Origin: Actinomycetota bacterium
GTDB taxonomy: Bacteria > Actinomycetota > Acidimicrobiia > Acidimicrobiales > Ilumatobacteraceae
Direction: 5' to 3'
Assembly: GCA_009704425.1 (NCBI GenBank)
Contig: WLEG01000143.1
Span: forward strand, 1-5,440
DNA length: 5,440 nucleotides
A program made the translations under genes and the position numbers. How positions within the stretch are numbered: position 1 is the first letter of the stretch; each line of letters starts with the position of its first letter. This document shows positions 1-5,440 of the stretch, piece by piece. Below the pieces are notes generated by a model. That model was not told where the DNA came from and made no database searches. It saw only the letters and a list, made by a program, of their open reading frames with translations.

Positions 1-369
1 ATGGCCGAGTTGGCCGTGCGCGAGTACCCGTTGGAAGCCTGTGGGTTGATGGCCGGCGCGCCGGGGTCGAACGAGATCGTGCGCTTCTTCCCGTGTCGCA
101 ACGTCGACCAGTCGGCTCGCATCTACACCATCGATCCGCGCGACCATCTGCGCGCCGAGCGCACGGCCGAGGACGAGGGGCTCGAGATCCGGGGGGTCAT
201 GCACAGCCACACCCACACCGAGGCCTACCCCAGCCCCACCGACGTGGCCGCGGCCCCGGACCCCGACTGGCACTACCTGATCGTCACGTTGAAGCGCGAG
301 ACCCCCGAGATGCGGACCTTCCGGATCCGCCAGGGTGCGATCGCCGAAGTCGACGTCTGTGTCGTCTGA
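1..369 (+). CDS. mec: Mec-type JAMM/MPN+ metalloprotease (5' end probably outside the window)
   Basis: Zinc metalloprotease of the JAB/MPN+ family. The full JAMM signature is visible: Glu12 in the PLEACGL segment, then H68-S-H70-x7-S78-x2-D81, which supplies the catalytic Glu, two His and one Asp zinc ligand and the conserved Ser. In mycobacteria, Mec removes newly made cysteine from the C-terminus of the small sulfur carrier CysO. The segment HSHTHTEAYPSPTD is close to the mycobacterial Mec motif as I remember it, and the next gene is a CysM-type synthase, so the same cytosolic role is likely. The reading frame is open from base 1. The Met there aligns with an internal Met of mycobacterial Mec, about 20 residues in, so the true start is probably upstream. 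A Bil- or CBASS-type deubiquitinase is less likely because no E1/E2-like gene is visible. Its stop is 104 bases before cysM. Confidence 0.85.
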   Translation: MAELAVREYPLEACGLMAGAPGSNEIVRFFPCRNVDQSARIYTIDPRDHLRAERTAEDEGLEIRGVMHSHTHTEAYPSPTDVAAAPDPDWHYLIVTLKRETPEMRTFRIRQGAIAEVDVCVV

Positions 370-417
370 CCGGCGGTTTTCCCCGCTCGTGTTCCCATTC
401 GGACGGAGAATCATTAC

Positions 418-443
418 AATTCCGAGTGTCTTGGTAGGGAATT
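418..443. repeat. Perfect 6-bp inverted repeat upstream of cysM, possible operator
   Basis: AATTCC at 418-423 is matched by its reverse complement GGAATT at 438-443, separated by 14 bases. The surroundings (about 410-445) are clearly richer in A and T than the rest of the window, as is common for regulatory DNA in high-GC genomes. The right half-site overlaps the GGAAT element of the candidate promoter, so a bound protein could block transcription. A 6-bp match can arise by chance, and I recognise no regulator family from the site. Confidence 0.3.
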
Positions 444-463
444 AGTCCCCACGTCGGCCGGTT
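437..463 (+). promoter_or_regulatory. Candidate SigR/SigH-type (ECF sigma, thiol-stress) promoter for cysM
   Basis: GGGAAT at 437-442 is followed, 18 bases later, by GTT at 461-463 (reading GTTGG). This fits the actinobacterial SigR/SigH consensus GGAAT-N18/19-GTT. From family knowledge, SigR/SigH controls thiol-homeostasis genes, and the mycobacterial CysO-pathway genes are reported as oxidative-stress responsive, so the context suits the site. The difficulty is that transcription would be expected to begin around 469-472. That leaves only a few bases before the ATG at 474 and would cut into the ribosome binding site at 464-470. The match could therefore be chance, or it could make a nearly leaderless stress transcript. 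Confidence 0.35.
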
Positions 464-470
464 GGAGGTG
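464..470 (+). promoter_or_regulatory. Ribosome binding site that sets the cysM start
   Basis: GGAGGTG at 464-470 lies five bases before the ATG at 474. The longest open frame begins at a TTG at 462, but that codon overlaps this Shine-Dalgarno sequence and has none of its own. The ATG at 474 is therefore the better start. Confidence 0.8.
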
Positions 471-473
471 AGC

Positions 474-1424
474 ATGATCCCGCACGAAAGCGTCCTCGAC
501 CTGATCGGGAACACTCCCTTGGTCGACGTCAGCCGGCTGTCGCCGAACCCGCGCGTGCGCCTGCTCGCCAAGCTCGAGAGCCAGAACCCCTTCGGTTCGG
601 TGAAGGACCGCATCGCCAAGGCCATGATCGAGGACGCCGAGAAGAACGGTCGTCTGGTCCCGGGTCAGACCATCATCGAACCCTCGTCGGGCAACACCGG
701 TATCGCGCTCGCCGCTATCGCGCAGATCAAGGGTTACCCCATCAAGATCCTCATGCCCACCAGCGTTTCCATCGAGCGTCGTCAGATGCTCGAGATCTTC
801 GGCGCCGAGATCATCCTCACGCCGGGCGAAGAGGGCAGCAACGGCGCCGTGGCGCGGGCCATCGAGATGGCCAAGGCCAATCCGGAATGGTGCTTCCTCT
901 ACCAGTACGCGAACGACGCCAACCCGCGGGCGCACTACGAGAACACCGGCCCCGAGATCCTGCGCGACTGCCCCGAGGTGACCCACTTCGTGGCGGGCCT
1001 GGGCACCAGTGGCACGCTCATGGGCACGGGTCGCTTCCTGAAAGAGCACAAGCCCGACGTGAAGATCATCGCCGTCGAGCCTCCACTGGGCGAACGCGTG
1101 GAGGGCCTGCGCAACCTGGACGAGGGGTACATCCCGCCGTTGTTCGACAACTGGCACGGCTTCGACATTCTCGACCGCAAGCGCGTGGTGCGCCCGCGCG
1201 AGTCCATCGAATGGACCCGTCGTATCGTGCGCGAATGCGGCATCTTCGCCGGCATCAGCACGGGCGCGGCGCTGGCCGGAGCGGCCAAGGTGGCCTCGGA
1301 GATCGAGGAAGGCACCATCGTGTTCATCGTGTGCGACGGTGGTTGGAAGTACCTCTCCACCGGGGCCTACACCGACGATCTCGACGAGGCCGAGGCCCGC
1401 GCCGAGAAGATCATCTACTTCTGA
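474..1424 (+). CDS. cysM: CysM-type cysteine synthase (PLP-dependent, probably CysO/O-phosphoserine type)
   Basis: Fold-type II PLP enzyme of 316 residues. In mycobacteria, CysM uses O-phospho-L-serine and sulfide carried as a thiocarboxylate on CysO to make cysteine in the cytosol. Visible features are the NTPL segment near residue 13, the PLP Schiff-base lysine in GSVKDR (Lys44), the substrate loop EPSSGNTG (69-76), the PLP phosphate-binding glycine-rich loop AGLGTSGTLMG (174-184), and GISTGA (260-265). The segments THFVAGLGTSGTLMGTGRF, RNLDEG and DGGWKYLSTGAY are far closer to mycobacterial CysM than to ordinary CysK. Arg213 in the RNLDEG loop matches the Arg (R220 in M. tuberculosis) linked to phosphoserine preference. 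Length is close to that of the mycobacterial enzyme. The start is ATG 474, chosen by its GGAGGTG site. It follows mec, but cysO is not between them. Plain O-acetylserine sulfhydrylase remains possible. Confidence 0.93.
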   Translation: MIPHESVLDLIGNTPLVDVSRLSPNPRVRLLAKLESQNPFGSVKDRIAKAMIEDAEKNGRLVPGQTIIEPSSGNTGIALAAIAQIKGYPIKILMPTSVSIERRQMLEIFGAEIILTPGEEGSNGAVARAIEMAKANPEWCFLYQYANDANPRAHYENTGPEILRDCPEVTHFVAGLGTSGTLMGTGRFLKEHKPDVKIIAVEPPLGERVEGLRNLDEGYIPPLFDNWHGFDILDRKRVVRPRESIEWTRRIVRECGIFAGISTGAALAGAAKVASEIEEGTIVFIVCDGGWKYLSTGAYTDDLDEAEARAEKIIYF

Positions 1425-1446
1425 TCCCGCCCTCGCTGACGCGATT

Positions 1447-1463
1447 CCCCGCGGGGGCCCCGC
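1447..1463. repeat. GC-only palindromes in the gap after cysM
   Basis: Two overlapping perfect palindromes lie here: a 10-base one at 1447-1456 and a 13-base one at 1451-1463 (GCGGGG-G-CCCCGC). They sit in the 72-base gap between cysM and the nuclease gene. They could slow or end transcription as a hairpin without a U-tract, but the loops are too short unless inner pairs open, and no T-run follows. I do not call this an intrinsic terminator with confidence. Confidence 0.3.
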
Positions 1464-1496
1464 ACATTTCGGACACGGTCTACCGTTCATGTTGAT

Positions 1497-2585
1497 ATGA
1501 ACCCCGTACCCGTGCCCCTTCCCGCCAACCGGCGTGACACGCGCCGTCGGTTCGAGCAATGGGTCAAGCACCCCGGGTGCGGTGCCAACCTCGTGTCGGC
1601 GGTGCACAACGTGAAGATGGGCGCGGTCGCTCGACGCGAGAATCCGGCGGCCCCCAAGGAAGGGCAGTCCGTGTTCGCCTTGGCCCGTGGTCGGCGATTC
1701 GAGGCCGGCTTGGTGGCGAAAGAGGGCGAGCGATTGTTGCGCGCCATGTCCGCCCGACAGATGTTCGGACGGCCCGATCCGCAATTCCTCGACTTCCGCA
1801 TCTCCGTCAACGGCGGTCCGTTGGCCGACATCGACGACGCCATCGCCCACACCGAGAACTTCCTGCAGGAATTGGCGCGGGATCGTTCCTTTGAGGGCGT
1901 CGTTTCCAGTGCGACCCTGCGTATTCCCAAGGGTGTGATGTTGCCCGAGGCCACGCTCATCATCGACGCGTTGTCGGTGCGACTCGACGAGGACCGACCC
2001 GTCATCTCGGTGGGGGAGATCAAGACCTACGCCGATCGAGGGGGTCACACGTCCAAATCCGATCTGGCGCACGCCCGCGCGCAGATGGGTCTGTACGTCC
2101 ACGCGTTGGCCATGGTGCTCGAACAACAGGGCCTGGCCGACCACGTCGAACTGTCGCTCCAGGGATTCCTCGTCCTCACGCACCCCGGCTCCAACAACCC
2201 GGCGGTGCGGGTGGGTGAGGATCTGCGATTTCAGGCCGAGCGCGCTCGCAAGGGTTTCGAACTCATGGAGGCCGCGGCGCGCGACATGTCGGACCTGGTG
2301 GGCGACGACGAGGGGGAGGGTCCCACCAGCCTCCTCGACATGGTGTTGGCCGCGCCCACGTCGTTCGCCGACGCCTGCCTGTCGTTCTGCGAACGCGCGT
2401 CGGCCTGTTACGCCAAGGCCGTCGCCAATGGTGATGGCGCGGCGTTGGGCGACGACGTGGATCGTTTCCTCAACGGTCTCTCGACGCATCGTGCCGACGA
2501 GTTGTTGGCGGGAGCGAAGGCGCGCAACGAGATCGAACGCGACTTCCTCCGGCGCATGAAGAACCCGTTGGAGGGTGCGTCATGA
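1497..2585 (+). CDS. PD-(D/E)XK (RecB/Cas4-like) nuclease with probable 4Fe-4S cluster
   Basis: Predicted DNA nuclease of 362 residues. The catalytic core is readable: Asp157 in LIIDAL, the E-x-K pair Glu174/Lys176 in ISVGEIKTY, and a RecB-type QxxxY motif at Gln196-Tyr200 (QMGLY). An ARGRRFE segment (63-69) stands where RecB motif I normally has a G-x-x-H-like element, with Glu69 in place of His. One N-terminal cysteine (C28) and a C-terminal cluster C294-x3-C298-x5-C304 follow the one-plus-three layout of the Fe-S staple in Cas4, AddB and Dna2. The ATG at 1497 has no Shine-Dalgarno sequence, which suggests leaderless or otherwise weakly initiated translation. No in-frame start upstream is better. 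Its stop overlaps the next start (ATGA at 2582-2585), so it heads a coupled gene set with an unknown protein and an SF1 helicase. Cas4 itself is unlikely because no CRISPR repeats or cas1/cas2 are present. The biological role is not shown by the sequence. Confidence 0.82.
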   Translation: MNPVPVPLPANRRDTRRRFEQWVKHPGCGANLVSAVHNVKMGAVARRENPAAPKEGQSVFALARGRRFEAGLVAKEGERLLRAMSARQMFGRPDPQFLDFRISVNGGPLADIDDAIAHTENFLQELARDRSFEGVVSSATLRIPKGVMLPEATLIIDALSVRLDEDRPVISVGEIKTYADRGGHTSKSDLAHARAQMGLYVHALAMVLEQQGLADHVELSLQGFLVLTHPGSNNPAVRVGEDLRFQAERARKGFELMEAAARDMSDLVGDDEGEGPTSLLDMVLAAPTSFADACLSFCERASACYAKAVANGDGAALGDDVDRFLNGLSTHRADELLAGAKARNEIERDFLRRMKNPLEGAS

Positions 2586-4087
2586 CCAACGAACTCCGCA
2601 CGACCCGACGATTGTCGGCGTGGCACGAGGGGCGCCCGCTTCCGCGTGGCGAGAAGGTGAACGTTCACGTGGGCGACGATGACGAGATCCTGTGTCTGTC
2701 GTTCGTCCGCATGGGTGGCGAGTCGTTGCCGTGGGCGGTGGCGATCGGGCACCCGCACGAGGAGCCCCGGTTGTTCGCCGTTCCCGACCCGCGCGACCGC
2801 GACATGGTCGCCGACATGATGGTCGAGGCGGGGCGGATCATCCTGGAGCATTTCGGCCACCCCGGCTTCGCGTCCGACGTGGACGAAGTGATGTCCGTCT
2901 ACGAGTTCCGGCAGATCTGGGTGCCGGGGACCTCGCACCTCGAACTTCTGCATTCGATCGCCTTCGCCTACGCCCGCACCACGTGGCAACGCCCCGACGT
3001 CGAGGTTCTGCGGGCGCTGGGCAACCTGGCGAACTGCCTGTTCGTCGAGGCCCAACGACCCGGTCAGCAGACCGTCATCGTGGCCTCCGATGCGTTGACC
3101 ACCGCGTTCGACTTTCCCAGCTCGCCGGTGCGGCACGCCCACCTCGGTCACCTGCTCGCCTGGATGGGTCGCGAAAAGACGCGCGAGTCGCGACATCGCG
3201 CGGCCACCGAAGCCGAGAAGTCGTCGGTGGCCACCACCCTCGATCCCGAGTTCGAACGCACCGAGCTGGAGTCCCTCGTCGAGCGGTGGAACGCGCCCCC
3301 GCGCGAGCAGCGCGTCGCCAAGGGCAGGAAAGTTGCGCGCGCGATCTCCGACGTTCTCGGCGGACAGTTGCGACACCGGCACTCGCTCACCGTGCGAGCC
3401 ATCGACAAGCTGCGTCGGGATCCGCGCGGACCCAACCCCGGCTTGTCCGATCTCGTGCGCATCGGCACCGACAAATTCGGTCGGCTGTGGTGGGATCAGG
3501 TGTTGCGCGAACTCTCCGACGACCCCGAGGTGCGCGAGTACTGGCCGGGATTGCGCGGCGACAACAGTGCCCGACAGGCGGCATTCTCGTATCAGCAGCG
3601 CGTTGCGGCATCCCGCCAGGTCATGCATTCGCTCGTGCACGGCGATCGCGCGCTGCAGGAAGAGGAGTTGCTGCGCGGTCACGGCGTTCGCGCCAAGGTG
3701 GTGGCGGTCGACAACGGCGGAGGTCGTTGGACCCTCGTGCACGACTTCCCGGCTCTTCCCGACATCAAGGTGGGTGGGTCGTTGGCCATCGCCGGTGCAC
3801 CGAAGTTGCAGGTGAAGGTGCAGTCGGTGTCCGTCGAGGATCGGACGATCATCGTGAGTCCGTCGTGGTCGGCCCCCAAGTACTCCAGCGGACCCATGGC
3901 CAAGAGGGCCTCGGATCCCACGTGGAGGGGACGACAATTGATCCTCATCGAGGACTTCCCGGTGCACTTCACCGAGAGCATGGGCTACCGCATCAACGCC
4001 AAGACCGAGAGTGGTTTCGACATCCTCGACTACTTCCGTCGTGAGATCGCCACCGACCTCGGCCGTGACGAGGGAGAAGACGAATGA
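2582..4087 (+). CDS. Unrecognised 501-residue protein between nuclease and helicase, beta-rich C-terminal part
   Basis: I do not recognise this family. The start ATG overlaps the nuclease stop by four bases and has GGAGGG six bases upstream (2570-2575). No signal peptide or membrane segment is apparent, so it is probably cytosolic. Residues 1-195 look like a mixed alpha/beta domain (for example PWAVAIG, VYEFRQIWVPG, QTVIVASDAL). Residues 196-350 are charged and mainly helical, with many Arg and Glu. Residues 368-457 alternate short hydrophobic strands and turns (VRAKVVAV, GRWTLVHDF, GGSLAIAG, LQVKVQSV, RTIIVSPS, GRQLILIEDF) and could be a small beta-barrel. The extreme C-terminus is acidic. 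In Dna2/Upf1-type helicases a beta-barrel (domain 1B) precedes the ATPase core, and here the next gene begins almost at the ATPase core, so this protein may supply that part in trans. That is inference. I saw no catalytic motif. Confidence 0.85.
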   Translation: MTNELRTTRRLSAWHEGRPLPRGEKVNVHVGDDDEILCLSFVRMGGESLPWAVAIGHPHEEPRLFAVPDPRDRDMVADMMVEAGRIILEHFGHPGFASDVDEVMSVYEFRQIWVPGTSHLELLHSIAFAYARTTWQRPDVEVLRALGNLANCLFVEAQRPGQQTVIVASDALTTAFDFPSSPVRHAHLGHLLAWMGREKTRESRHRAATEAEKSSVATTLDPEFERTELESLVERWNAPPREQRVAKGRKVARAISDVLGGQLRHRHSLTVRAIDKLRRDPRGPNPGLSDLVRIGTDKFGRLWWDQVLRELSDDPEVREYWPGLRGDNSARQAAFSYQQRVAASRQVMHSLVHGDRALQEEELLRGHGVRAKVVAVDNGGGRWTLVHDFPALPDIKVGGSLAIAGAPKLQVKVQSVSVEDRTIIVSPSWSAPKYSSGPMAKRASDPTWRGRQLILIEDFPVHFTESMGYRINAKTESGFDILDYFRREIATDLGRDEGEDE

Positions 4088-5424
4088 GTTCCGTCGTCAC
4101 GGCCCTGCGCTCGTTCGTGGCCGGCACGGGAGCCATCGCGGTGGTGAAGGCCCCTCCCGGCTCGGGGAAGACCTATACCTTGGTGGAGTCCCTCGCGGCC
4201 GGCATCACGGCACGTCGGCGCGTCGTGATCGCGGCCCAGACCAACAACCAGGTCGACGAGATCTGCGAACGCATCGCTCAGCGTTATCCGCGGCAAACCG
4301 TCGTGCGATTCTCCAGTTCCGGCTATCAGCGGCCCGACGACATCGACGAGCGCGTGCTCTTCATCGACAAGAAGGCGTCGATTCCCGAGGGTCCGATCGT
4401 GATGGTCGCGACCGTGGCGAAGCTGGCATTGTCCAAGTTCGACGGAGATTTCGACATCCTCCTGGTCGACGAGGCCTGGCAGATGGCGTGGGCCGACTTC
4501 CTGCCGATGCGCCACGTGGCCGATCGATACGTCTTCATCGGCGACCCCGGCCAGATTCCGCCCACGGTGGCCATCGACGTCGACCGATGGGAGGCCTCGG
4601 CGCATCCACCCCATCAGGCCACGCCCACCCTGATTCTGGACAACCCCGCACTGGCGGGTCTGCGCACCGAACTGCAACTGCCCACGTGTCGTCGTCTGCC
4701 GTACGACTCGGTTCGCCTGGTGAACGGGTTCTACGACTTCGAGTTCGACAGCGACGCCAAACCGGGCGAGCGCTTCATCCGGCCGACGCGGATGGTCAAA
4801 GCCGTCGGGCCGGCCGCCGAAGGTGTGGACCTCGCTCTCGAATCCATGTGGTCCACCAGACACCCCTCGACCACCGCGGTCATCCAGATGCCCACGCCCG
4901 AGGGCGGCTTGCCGGTGGGCACCGACGTCGAGTTGGCCCGGTTCACGGCCGCGGTCGTCGCCCGTCTGCTCGAGCGACGGTGCGAGGTGTCGACCGAGGT
5001 CGACGAGAAGGATGCCCCGAGACCGTTACGGCCCACCGACATCGGTGTGGTGTCCACGCACAATCTCATGAACACCGCGATTCAGAACGAGTTGCGCGCG
5101 CTCTCGCCCAAGTTCGCGTCCATTCGGGTCACCACGCCCGAGCGTTGGCAGGGCCTGGAGAAGCCGGTGATGGTGGCGGTCCACCCGTTGTCGGGGGTCA
5201 TGTCGCCGTCGGCATTCGATCTGGAAACCGGGCGTCTGTGCGTCATGGCGTCACGCCACCAATCGGCGTGTTTCTTCGTGACCCGAGATCACGTGAGTGC
5301 CACCCTAGACGATCACTTGCCGCTCGCCGACCAAGCCCTCGGATGTCACGACGCGGTGGGCAAGGGTCACGCACTTCACCGCGCATTTCTCGACGACCAC
5401 CGTGAAAGGAACCTCATTGTCTGA
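4084..5424 (+). CDS. Compact superfamily 1 (Upf1/Dna2-like) helicase or ATPase
   Basis: 446-residue SF1 motor with a nearly full motif set: Walker A APPGSGKT (23-30), motif Ia AQTNNQVDE (51-59), motif II VDEAW (128-132), motif III GDPGQIPP (153-160), an Arg-containing motif IV-like stretch CRRLPYDSV (202-210), VVSTHN (322-327), motif V TTPERWQGLE (350-359), and motif VI ASRHQS with probable arginine finger Arg391. Such enzymes couple ATP hydrolysis to movement on single-stranded nucleic acid. The WQGLE and GD-x-x-Q-x-P motifs point to the Upf1/Dna2-like branch rather than UvrD. Unusually, motif I lies only about 22 residues from the start, no Q-motif glutamine precedes it, and no accessory N-terminal domain is present. 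The ATG overlaps the previous stop by four bases (4084-4087), with AGGGAG at 4071-4076. A single TTA leucine codon sits in the linker at 5026-5028. Polarity and substrate cannot be read from sequence. Confidence 0.87.
   Translation: MSSVVTALRSFVAGTGAIAVVKAPPGSGKTYTLVESLAAGITARRRVVIAAQTNNQVDEICERIAQRYPRQTVVRFSSSGYQRPDDIDERVLFIDKKASIPEGPIVMVATVAKLALSKFDGDFDILLVDEAWQMAWADFLPMRHVADRYVFIGDPGQIPPTVAIDVDRWEASAHPPHQATPTLILDNPALAGLRTELQLPTCRRLPYDSVRLVNGFYDFEFDSDAKPGERFIRPTRMVKAVGPAAEGVDLALESMWSTRHPSTTAVIQMPTPEGGLPVGTDVELARFTAAVVARLLERRCEVSTEVDEKDAPRPLRPTDIGVVSTHNLMNTAIQNELRALSPKFASIRVTTPERWQGLEKPVMVAVHPLSGVMSPSAFDLETGRLCVMASRHQSACFFVTRDHVSATLDDHLPLADQALGCHDAVGKGHALHRAFLDDHRERNLIV
5405..5410 (+). promoter_or_regulatory. 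Ribosome binding site for the gene starting at 5417
   Basis: AAAGGA lies six bases before a TTG start codon, inside the end of the helicase gene. It is the main support for calling the short downstream open frame a real gene start, and it suggests coupling to helicase translation. Confidence 0.6.
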
Positions 5425-5440
5425 CACGAAGATTCGCATC
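5417..5440 (+). CDS. Start of a further cassette gene (cut by the window end)
   Basis: Only eight codons are visible: TTG TCT GAC ACG AAG ATT CGC ATC, read as MSDTKIRI. That is an ordinary-looking bacterial N-terminus. The frame overlaps the helicase stop (5422-5424) by eight bases and has AAAGGA six bases upstream. The same tight packing joins the three preceding genes, so this is probably a fourth member of the operon. No function can be inferred from so few residues. An in-frame stop just beyond the window would remove the call. Confidence 0.6.

Noticed and set aside
1..369. JAMM protease as part of a ubiquitin-like defence system (Bil or CBASS type).
   Set aside because: No E1, E2, ubiquitin-like or cyclase gene is visible, and the adjacent CysM-type synthase gives a simpler metabolic explanation.
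371..384. Short GCGG/CCGC stem after mec as a terminator.
   Set aside because: The stem is only four base pairs and no T-run follows.
414..2489. A 691-codon open frame on the minus strand across cysM and the nuclease gene.
   Set aside because: Its product is low-complexity, rich in His, Arg, Gly and Val, has no recognisable motif, and lies antisense to two well-supported genes. Long antisense frames are common in high-GC DNA.
1497..2585. The nuclease as a CRISPR Cas4.
   Set aside because: There is no repeat-spacer array and no cas1 or cas2 in the window, and the protein is longer than a typical Cas4.
2408..3967. A 519-codon open frame on the minus strand opposite the 501-residue protein.
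   Set aside because: It has the same composition artefact. The + strand gene has good ribosome binding sites and ATGA overlaps at both ends.
4011..5405. A 464-codon + strand frame overlapping the helicase.
   Set aside because: It is an Arg/Gly/His-rich out-of-frame shadow of the helicase gene, whose full SF1 motif set is in the other frame.
1497..5424. The nuclease and helicase as AddAB or Gabija.
   Set aside because: AddA and AddB are each far larger, and AddA is a UvrD-like helicase. Gabija uses an OLD/Toprim nuclease, whereas this one is PD-(D/E)XK with cysteines.

Overview
The window looks like chromosomal DNA from a high-GC actinobacterium. The base composition is GC-rich, third codon positions are mostly G or C, several starts have GGAGG-type ribosome binding sites, and the genes overlap or nearly touch. 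The first two genes closely resemble the Mec/CysM pair of the mycobacterial CysO-dependent cysteine pathway. A non-Streptomyces lineage such as Acidimicrobiia is possible, but that is only a guess. All genes are on the + strand and no gap exceeds about 110 bases.

Region 1 (1-1424) is sulfur metabolism: a JAMM/MPN+ zinc metalloprotease of the Mec type, probably cut at its N-terminus by the window edge, followed by a PLP-dependent cysteine synthase of the CysM type. In Mycobacterium tuberculosis these two flank cysO, the small sulfur-carrier gene. Here cysO is missing from between them. The 104-base gap instead carries a match to a SigR/SigH-type promoter (GGAAT-N18-GTT) that overlaps a perfect 6-bp inverted repeat.

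Region 2 (1497-5440) is a tight gene cassette. Its order is a PD-(D/E)XK nuclease with four cysteines placed as in the Fe-S nucleases Cas4, AddB and Dna2; a 501-residue protein I do not recognise, with a beta-rich C-terminal part; a compact 446-residue superfamily 1 helicase/ATPase; and the first eight codons of another gene (MSDTKIRI, TTG start). Successive genes overlap by 4, 4 and 8 bases, so they are probably co-transcribed and translationally coupled.

The most interesting reading is that genes 3 to 5 form one nuclease-helicase machine broken into separate polypeptides in the domain order of eukaryotic Dna2: Fe-S RecB nuclease, then a possible beta-barrel, then helicase core. It could serve DNA repair or anti-phage defence. 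The nuclease and helicase assignments come from visible motifs. The middle protein's role, the complex and the biological purpose are inference.
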